This document shows, in pieces, positions 1 through 5,155 of a DNA stretch of 5,155 nucleotides (its first letter is position 1; the number at the start of each line of letters is the position of its first letter). The DNA is taken from contig DJIE01000105.1 of assembly GCA_002433465.1 (NCBI GenBank), positions 5,817 to 10,971 of the forward strand. Direction: 5' to 3'. This DNA comes from Salinisphaera sp. UBA6602. Its GTDB lineage: Bacteria; Pseudomonadota; Gammaproteobacteria; Nevskiales; Salinisphaeraceae. The position numbers were made by a program, and so were the translations under genes. Under the pieces are notes generated by a model that made no database searches, was not told the origin of the DNA, and was given only the letters and a program-made list of their open reading frames with translations.

Positions 1-679
1 GTTCTTCGGCCAGGGCCTGCAGGGTGGCCACCGGCGTGGCCGGATCATCGCTGCCGGCAATCAGCCGGACCGGCCGGTCGATGGTGTTCAGCCGGCCGCG
101 CAAGTCTGCGTCTGCGAGCAGTTCGCACAGCCGCGCATAGCTTTCGTTGTCGGTGCGTGCGAGCTGATACGTCCAGCCGGCCAGGCCGGCCGGCTGCTGT
201 TGCTTGTAGGCCTGGCCAAACCAGCGCTGGGCAAGCTCGGGCGCCATCTGTGCAAGGCCTTCGCTGCGAACCCTTGCGGCACGCGTCTGCCAGTCCTCGG
301 GCTGGCCGATCACCGCGCCGGTATTGGTCAGTACGGCCCGCTCTACAACGGCGGGCGCATCGAGCATCAACGCCTGCCCGATCACGCCGCCGATGGATGA
401 GCCCACGAACGTACAGCGTGGGATGGCCAGGGCGGCCAGCAGGGCGCTGGCATCCGCGGCCAGGTCGTGGGCGGTTACGGCGTGGTCGAGTGGCGCACTT
501 GCGCCGTGGCCTGGCAAATCCCAGGCAATACAACGCCAGCGCCCGCGCAGCTGGGCGGTGACCTCCCGCCATACATCGCGCGACATGCCCAGCGGATGTG
601 CAAACAGCATCGCCGGCAGGTGGCTTTCGCCACTATCGTCGTAGCCAATTGTCCGGCCGTTGCACTCGACAAACGCCAT
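1..679 (-). CDS. pcaD: 3-oxoadipate enol-lactonase PcaD, 3' end outside window
   Basis: Cytoplasmic alpha/beta hydrolase that opens the lactone ring of 3-oxoadipate enol-lactone to give 3-oxoadipate in the beta-ketoadipate pathway. The gene starts at the ATG whose first base is 679 and runs off the left edge after 226 codons; the family is about 260 residues, so roughly 30-40 C-terminal residues are missing. Visible marks: an oxyanion-region HPLGMS near residues 28-33, DLPGHGAS at 54-61, the nucleophile elbow GSSIGG at 93-98 with Ser95 as probable nucleophile, and the acid-residue motif GSDDPATP at 209-216 with Asp212 as the likely acid. The catalytic His would lie beyond the window. A modest Shine-Dalgarno-like GCGGGA precedes the start by about 9 bases. 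It begins 18 bases after pcaF ends, so the two are almost certainly co-transcribed. The motifs alone fit several alpha/beta hydrolases; the neighbours pcaF and pcaB make PcaD the best reading. Confidence 0.87.
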   Translation of the reverse strand, partial: MAFVECNGRTIGYDDSGESHLPAMLFAHPLGMSRDVWREVTAQLRGRWRCIAWDLPGHGASAPLDHAVTAHDLAADASALLAALAIPRCTFVGSSIGGVIGQALMLDAPAVVERAVLTNTGAVIGQPEDWQTRAARVRSEGLAQMAPELAQRWFGQAYKQQQPAGLAGWTYQLARTDNESYARLCELLADADLRGRLNTIDRPVRLIAGSDDPATPVATLQALAEE

Positions 680-697
680 GGTTTTTTCCCGCTTGGA

Positions 698-1906
<1,209 letters not shown>

Positions 1907-1957
1907 GGCTGGATCTCGTTATGCGGTTGTTCGAATAGACGCGCGTCAGTCGCTGCC

Positions 1958-1976
1958 TCGACCGCGTCGCGGTCGA
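1958..1976. repeat. 19-bp perfect inverted repeat in the pcaF leader
   Basis: The arms are TCGACCGC and GCGGTCGA, 8 bp each and perfectly complementary, separated by 3 bases (GTC on the plus strand). It lies about 50 bases upstream of the pcaF start. In RNA it would form a strong GC-rich hairpin, but no U-tract follows, so it is not an intrinsic terminator. It could be a leader structure affecting stability or translation, or a protein site. A chance palindrome in GC-rich DNA is also possible. Confidence 0.45.
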
Positions 1977-2067
1977 TACAACCGACGACGCGCCGGTGCC
2001 GGGCGTTCGAGCGCGTACTGCAATCGCGGCATGATGTAACCGCAAACCTGCGGCTCTTGATGCAACG

Positions 2068-2082
2068 GTTCGCCTTGCGAAC
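2068..2082. promoter_or_regulatory. Predicted PcaR operator upstream of pcaF
   Basis: GTTCGC-CTT-GCGAAC is a perfect palindrome with 6-bp arms and a 3-base spacer. Its arms are identical to the core of the palindrome before the IclR-type regulator gene. Known PcaR sites in Pseudomonas putida have the same form, a 15-bp palindrome of the GTTCG-N5-CG(A/C)AC type. The site lies 161 bases upstream of the pcaF start. If the candidate promoter at 2102-2131 is used, the operator sits just downstream of the transcription start, which would suit repression. If transcription starts closer to pcaF, it would lie upstream and could serve activation. Binding by the neighbouring regulator is inference from the shared sequence. 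Confidence 0.7.
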
Positions 2083-2101
2083 GTACGTTTGCATCGCGAA
2101 T

Positions 2102-2131
2102 AACCTAATCGCTGTATGGTGCTGGCGTCAA
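2102..2131 (-). promoter_or_regulatory. Candidate sigma-70 promoter for pcaF-pcaD
   Basis: On the minus strand TTGACG (2131-2126, five of six consensus -35 bases) is followed after 18 bases by TAGGTT (2107-2102), a weak -10 with T, A and final T conserved. Transcription would start near 2095, giving a leader of about 190 bases that begins just before the operator. The -10 is poor, so this is a tentative call. Confidence 0.3.
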
Positions 2132-2178
2132 CGCGCGCCGTGCGGGCGCTGCGCGGCGTGTGGATCGCCTTTTGTCGA

Positions 2179-3516
2179 TTACATCCGGTTCAGCATCTGG
2201 CGTACGCGTTCCACCTGCGCCAGGCTCGCGCCGACATGCGCCATCGGGTCGAGCGCGGCGCGCAGCCGTTGCTCATCGACGTGGGCCGCCACCTCGGGCC
2301 GTTCGAGCAGCACGTCGGCCAGCTCACTTTTTTGGGCGACTGCCTGATGGATCGCTTCGGCGACAAGCCGTGTAGCCGCCGCGGCCGCGAGATGGGGCAT
2401 CAGCATGTCTGTCGCAGGCTCGGCGAGAAATGCGCTGGCCGCCAGCCGCAGATTGTGTTGCATGGCGTCGACGCGCACATCGAGCCCTTCGAACATCACG
2501 ACCAGCGTATCGAGCATGCCTTCGACCAACTGCAGGCTGTCGATGAGCGGGGCCCATTCGGCCTGCCATTCGCCGATTCCGCGCTCCAGCGGCTGGGCGG
2601 CGACATCGTGCACCAGCGCCACGTTGGCATGGACCTGCCGTGCGGCCGTGCGCAGCCGCGTACAGCCCACGGGGTTGCGCTTATGCGGCATGGAGGAGGA
2701 GCCGCCGGCGCCGGTGGCTGCGGGTTCGCTCAGCTCGCCGATTTCGGTCTGGGCCATGAGTGCGACGTCGAGCGCGATCTTTTCCGCGGCGATCGCGACC
2801 GCGTCGAGCGCGTCTGCCAGGGCCACGATGGGCTGGCGATCAGTATGCCAGGGCAGCAGCGGGCGATTGAGGCCCAGTTCTTCGGCCAGGGCCTCCATCA
2901 ACGCCGGGCCGTGATCGGGAAAGCCCGTATGTACCCCTACCGGCCCGCCGAACTGTACGAACAGACCATTGGCCGCGATATCGACCAGGCGCGTCTCGGC
3001 TTGCGCAAGTCCCCCGAGCCAGTGCGCGACCTTGGCGCCAAAGGTGATGGGCAGCGCCTGCTGCATGAGCGTACGCCCGATCATCGGGGTGCGTGCATGG
3101 GCCGTCATCAGTGCGCTGCCGTGGCCGCGTGCTTCGACGAGGCGCTGTTCAATGCGTGCGAGCCCCGGTTGGATGACAAGCATCAATGCAGAGTCGACGA
3201 TGTCCTGGCTGGTGGCGCCATAATGAAAATGCGCCCGCAGGTCGGCGTCGAGCAAGGCCTTGGCCTGCTTGACGAAGGGAATCGCGACGTTGCCGCCGTC
3301 GGCGGTATCGGCGGCCAGGGCGTCGAGGTCGAAGGCGTCGATATCCAGCCGGGTTTCGATCGCGGCGGCGGTGCCGGCGGGCACCAGCCCGGCGCGTTCC
3401 TGTACGCGGGCCAGCGCACATTCGACACGGCACATCGCCGCAAGGAAGTCCCGCGGCGAACAGGCAGCGACGCCGGCGCGGCTCATGAAGGGATGACGGA
3501 TAAACGCGTCGAGCAT
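2179..3516 (-). CDS. pcaB: 3-carboxy-cis,cis-muconate cycloisomerase PcaB
   Basis: Cytoplasmic enzyme of the fumarase/aspartase superfamily that lactonises 3-carboxy-cis,cis-muconate to gamma-carboxymuconolactone, the step after ring cleavage by protocatechuate 3,4-dioxygenase. The protein is 445 residues, close to the usual 400-450. Superfamily blocks in order: FHYGATSQDIVDSA near 97-110; TAHARTPMIGRT at 138-149, with His140 in the position of the proposed active-site His; LPWHTDR at 221-227; the signature loop GGSSSMPHKRNP at 271-282, whose flexible serines lie over the active site; and DPMAHVGASL at 423-432. The frame stays open upstream into pcaR, but those extra residues are an out-of-frame reading of pcaR. 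The ATG at 3516 is chosen because it has a strong GGGAG ribosome site 7 bases upstream and the family N-terminus starts there. It follows pcaR by 55 bases and is probably co-transcribed with it. Adenylosuccinate lyase is the nearest alternative but does not fit the neighbours. Confidence 0.94.
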   Translation of the reverse strand: MLDAFIRHPFMSRAGVAACSPRDFLAAMCRVECALARVQERAGLVPAGTAAAIETRLDIDAFDLDALAADTADGGNVAIPFVKQAKALLDADLRAHFHYGATSQDIVDSALMLVIQPGLARIEQRLVEARGHGSALMTAHARTPMIGRTLMQQALPITFGAKVAHWLGGLAQAETRLVDIAANGLFVQFGGPVGVHTGFPDHGPALMEALAEELGLNRPLLPWHTDRQPIVALADALDAVAIAAEKIALDVALMAQTEIGELSEPAATGAGGSSSMPHKRNPVGCTRLRTAARQVHANVALVHDVAAQPLERGIGEWQAEWAPLIDSLQLVEGMLDTLVVMFEGLDVRVDAMQHNLRLAASAFLAEPATDMLMPHLAAAAATRLVAEAIHQAVAQKSELADVLLERPEVAAHVDEQRLRAALDPMAHVGASLAQVERVRQMLNRM

Positions 3517-3523
3517 GGCGATA

Positions 3524-3528
3524 CTCCC
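3524..3528 (-). promoter_or_regulatory. Ribosome binding site that fixes the pcaB start
   Basis: GGGAG on the minus strand ends 7 bases before the ATG at 3516. It is the best Shine-Dalgarno match before any gene in the window and settles the start of pcaB, whose reading frame otherwise extends about 100 codons upstream without a stop. Confidence 0.75.
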
Positions 3529-3571
3529 GAACGGATCGCGCGGATTGGGCGCCGACGACCGGGCGTGGCGA

Positions 3572-4369
3572 TCAGCCCACCTGGCGGGCGATCTCGTCGC
3601 AGGTCTGCTGCAGCAACGGCAGAAAGCGTGACTTGAGCGTCTTGCGATCCACTCGCGCCGCGTTGGTGCTGATATTGATCGCGCCCAGCAGTACCCCGTG
3701 CATGTTGTAGACCGGCACGGCCAGCGAGCGCAGGCCCGATTCGAGCTCCTGATCGACGATACAGAAGCCCTGTTCGCGGGCCTTGTCGAGATGTGCCCGC
3801 AGCTTGCTGACATCGGTGATCGTGCGCGGGGTATAGGTTTCGAACTTAAGATTCGCCAGCACCGCGTCCAGTTCGGCGGGCTCGAGCATGGCCAGGAGCA
3901 TACGCCCCATGGAGGTGGTCGCGGCCGGCAGCGGGGTGCCGATCGACAGTGCGATCGTCATCAAACGATGCGGGGCCGCCGAGCGCGCCACGTAGATCAC
4001 GTCCGCGCCCTGCAGCACGCCCATGGATGACGACTCGCCGGTGATTTCGGTAATGCGTTCCAGGTGCTGGCGGATGACCGGCTGGTAGTTGTTCGACGAC
4101 AGAAACGCATAGCCCAGCTGCAGCGTCTTGGGCGCCAGCTCGAAGTAGCGATCCTTGCGCCGAACATAGCCGAGCCCGTGAAGAGTCAGCAGAAAACGAC
4201 GGGCTTTGGCACGGTTCATACCGGTGCGTGCGGCGACCTCGCTGAGCGTCATGCGTGGATGGTCGCCGTCGAAGGCACGAATGACCTGCAGGCCGGTATC
4301 CAGCGCGGTAACAAAGTCGCGGTGGTCGGGGGTCAGCCCCGTAAAACTGTCGTCCTGTTCGCGTGGCAC
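3572..4369 (-). CDS. pcaR: IclR-family transcriptional regulator, PcaR/PobR type
   Basis: DNA-binding regulator that most likely controls the pca genes in response to a pathway aromatic or beta-ketoadipate. With the GTG start at 4369 it has 265 residues, normal for the family. Residues about 15-75 form the winged helix-turn-helix: RDFVTALDTGLQVIRAFD, then MTLSEVAARTGMNRAKARRF from residue 40. The effector domain shows SSSMGVLQGADVIYVAR from 113, TSMGRMLLA at 152-160 and VDQELESGLRSLAVP at 205-219, a pattern shared by PcaR, PobR, PcaU and CatR-like IclR members. The start is uncertain. The frame extends to a TTG at 4438, but that lies inside the palindromic operator and upstream of the likely -10. 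A TTG at 4381 is a third option, and no candidate has a good ribosome site. pcaB follows after 55 bases. The symbol rests on context; whether it activates or represses, and its effector, cannot be read from sequence. Confidence 0.88.
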   Translation of the reverse strand: MPREQDDSFTGLTPDHRDFVTALDTGLQVIRAFDGDHPRMTLSEVAARTGMNRAKARRFLLTLHGLGYVRRKDRYFELAPKTLQLGYAFLSSNNYQPVIRQHLERITEITGESSSMGVLQGADVIYVARSAAPHRLMTIALSIGTPLPAATTSMGRMLLAMLEPAELDAVLANLKFETYTPRTITDVSKLRAHLDKAREQGFCIVDQELESGLRSLAVPVYNMHGVLLGAINISTNAARVDRKTLKSRFLPLLQQTCDEIARQVG

Positions 4370-4400
4370 GTCGCTGATCAACTGGTGGAAATCGAACGCC

Positions 4401-4409
4401 AGTGTAGCA
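4401..4409 (-). promoter_or_regulatory. Extended -10 element of the pcaR promoter
   Basis: The minus strand reads TGC-TACACT, matching the extended -10 form TGn-TATAAT with four of six bases in the hexamer (4406-4401). No good -35 lies 17 bases upstream, where the operator palindrome sits instead. An extended -10 partly compensates for a weak -35. Transcription would begin near 4394, leaving about 25 bases before the GTG start at 4369. Confidence 0.45.
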
Positions 4410-4417
4410 ACGACACG

Positions 4418-4440
4418 GGTTGTTCGCTTGGCGAACAACC
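4418..4440. promoter_or_regulatory. 23-bp perfect palindrome, predicted PcaR autoregulatory operator
   Basis: The arms are GGTTGTTCGC and GCGAACAACC, 10 bp each with no mismatch, around a 3-base spacer (TTG on the plus strand). The inner 15 bp (4422-4436) have the same arms as the palindrome upstream of pcaF. It is centred about 35 bases upstream of the predicted transcription start of pcaR, covering the -35 position, where a bound regulator could block or recruit RNA polymerase. The likely ligand is the adjacent IclR-type protein, giving autoregulation. It also lies just after the HD-GYP gene, but without a T-run it is not a standard terminator. Confidence 0.75.
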
Positions 4441-4468
4441 ATGCGGCGTGCGGATCAAGCGTCGGTCG

Positions 4469-5155
4469 CTAGCTCCAGGCCGATGCGTAGTCGTCGATAT
4501 CCACGCCGTAGGCGCCGTTGGCGAGGGTGCGCACGATACGAAAATTGGGAAAGTGGTTGAGATCGCGTATGCGCTGCGGAAAGTAGCGACGCTTGCGGTG
4601 GTCGAGCACCACCAGCATGGTCGGCCGTGGCTGGCGTGCTTCGCTCGGTACGACAAAGCCGACTTCGCCGGTATTGAGTTCGATCAGGCTGCCCACCGGA
4701 TAGGCGCCCAGGGTATGGATGAACTGATCGAGCAGGGTGGGGTTGAAGTCGCCCCGGCTGCGGCTCATGAGCTTCATTACCTCGCCCGGCGCCCGACTTT
4801 CCTGATACACGCGATCGCTCGTCATCGCGTCGTAAACGTCGGCAATCGCCACGATCTGGGCGTAGTGCGAGATCTCGTCGCCGGTGAGTCCGTCCGGGTA
4901 GCCGTGGCCGTTCAGGCGTTCATGATGTTCGCGCACGATGCGCAGGCTCTGCTGGGATAGCTGCGAGCCCTGTTCGAGCAGCTGCACACCATATTGCGGA
5001 TGCTGCTTGATGACCGCGAATTCGGCGGCCGACAGGCGTGCCGGCTTGTGCAGGATATCCATCGGCACCTTCATTTTGCCGACATCGTGTAGCAGTGCGC
5101 CGACGCCCATTTCCTCGATATCGGCTTCCGGCTCGCCTCGGACAGTGGCCAGGGC
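4469..5155 (-). CDS. HD-GYP domain protein, probable cyclic-di-GMP phosphodiesterase, 5' end outside window
   Basis: The gene enters from the right edge and ends with TAG at 4469-4471; 228 residues are visible, numbered here from the edge. HD-GYP proteins hydrolyse the second messenger cyclic di-GMP, affecting motility, biofilm and surface behaviour. Metal and substrate motifs in order: HDVGK at 23-27, KQHPQYG with His52, HHERLNGHGYP at 77-87 containing the namesake GYP, and IADVYDAMTSDR at 104-115. The Asp usual in HHExxDGxGYP is Asn82 here. After the catalytic domain comes a tail of about 80 residues (SLIELNTGEVGFVV onward) of the kind often seen in stand-alone HD-GYP proteins with an N-terminal DUF3391-like domain; that N-terminus would be outside the window. 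An internal ATG at 5110 is not the start, because the frame is open to the edge and the HD motif would be cut too close. It lies upstream of pcaR in the same direction, and a functional link to aromatic breakdown is not evident. Confidence 0.9.
   Translation of the reverse strand, partial: ALATVRGEPEADIEEMGVGALLHDVGKMKVPMDILHKPARLSAAEFAVIKQHPQYGVQLLEQGSQLSQQSLRIVREHHERLNGHGYPDGLTGDEISHYAQIVAIADVYDAMTSDRVYQESRAPGEVMKLMSRSRGDFNPTLLDQFIHTLGAYPVGSLIELNTGEVGFVVPSEARQPRPTMLVVLDHRKRRYFPQRIRDLNHFPNFRIVRTLANGAYGVDIDDYASAWS

Larger units (their letters stand above)
1907..2178 (-). other. 272-base non-coding pcaB-pcaF gap, probable pcaF promoter region
   Basis: No convincing gene lies here on either strand. 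The region separates the pcaB stop from the pcaF start and is the largest gap in the window. It contains a 15-bp palindrome (2068-2082) nested in further dyads, a possible -35/-10 pair (2102-2131), a 19-bp inverted repeat (1958-1976) and a 9-base copy of the operator half-site close to the pcaF ribosome site (1925-1933). I found no intrinsic terminator: no GC-rich stem followed by a T-run (read on the minus strand) occurs after pcaB. The simplest reading is that pcaF-pcaD has its own regulated promoter, with some read-through from pcaB possible. Confidence 0.7.

Noticed and set aside
2040..2053. Small inverted repeat CCGCA-N4-TGCGG in the pcaB-pcaF gap
   Set aside because: The 5-bp arms are short, there is no T-run, and such repeats are expected by chance in GC-rich DNA.
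2116..3636. A 506-codon open frame on the plus strand
   Set aside because: It is antisense to pcaB, which carries a full set of superfamily motifs. It has no recognisable domain and no support beyond length.
3517..3813. A longer pcaB start extending 99 codons upstream
   Set aside because: The added residues read pcaR in the wrong frame and resemble no PcaB N-terminus. The ATG at 3516 has a strong GGGAG site.
4088..4096. Another TTGTTCG-like operator half-site inside pcaR
   Set aside because: It has no palindromic partner and lies within conserved coding sequence, so codon choice explains it.
4418..4440. The palindrome as a rho-independent terminator of the HD-GYP gene
   Set aside because: The minus strand after the palindrome reads CGTGTCGTTG, with no T-run. 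The same core recurs upstream of pcaF, which points to an operator.
3846..4442. A minus-strand frame starting at ATG 4442
   Set aside because: It is offset by one base from pcaR and encodes an Arg-rich protein with no family motif, while the pcaR frame has the complete IclR pattern.
4064..4960. A 298-codon open frame on the plus strand
   Set aside because: It spans the 5' part of pcaR, the intergenic operator and the HD-GYP gene in antisense, and would have to cross three unrelated features. It is a shadow of GC-rich coding DNA.

Overview
The window is a stretch of GC-rich chromosome in which every gene I can support lies on the minus strand. It carries part of the protocatechuate (beta-ketoadipate) pathway for aromatic breakdown. 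Read in the direction of transcription, from high to low coordinates, the order is: a 5'-truncated HD-GYP domain protein (probable cyclic-di-GMP phosphodiesterase), an IclR-family regulator of the PcaR/PobR type, pcaB, a 272-base non-coding gap, pcaF, and pcaD, which runs off the window. Gene content, IclR-type control and the style of the HD-GYP protein suggest a high-GC proteobacterium, most likely a gammaproteobacterium. I cannot name a genus; a marine or halophilic group is only a guess.

Region by region: 4469-5155 is the HD-GYP protein. A 99-base spacer (4370-4468) holds a 23-bp perfect palindrome and an extended -10 element, and appears to be the regulator's promoter. pcaR (3572-4369) is followed after 55 bases by pcaB (2179-3516), so the two may share a transcript. 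The gap 1907-2178 carries a second palindrome whose 15-bp core has the same arms as the one before pcaR, a plausible -35/-10 pair and a 19-bp hairpin. pcaF (698-1906) and pcaD (1-679) follow, 18 bases apart.

Function: PcaB cyclises 3-carboxy-cis,cis-muconate, the product of protocatechuate ring cleavage. PcaD hydrolyses the enol-lactone (formed after decarboxylation by PcaC) to 3-oxoadipate. After CoA activation by PcaIJ, PcaF cleaves 3-oxoadipyl-CoA to succinyl-CoA and acetyl-CoA. PcaHG, PcaC and PcaIJ are not in view and may lie outside the window. The shared operator sequence suggests one regulator acts at two promoters, its own (with pcaB) and that of pcaFD. The enzymes are conventional. 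The most informative material is the regulatory DNA, and I see no evidence of a wholly new system.
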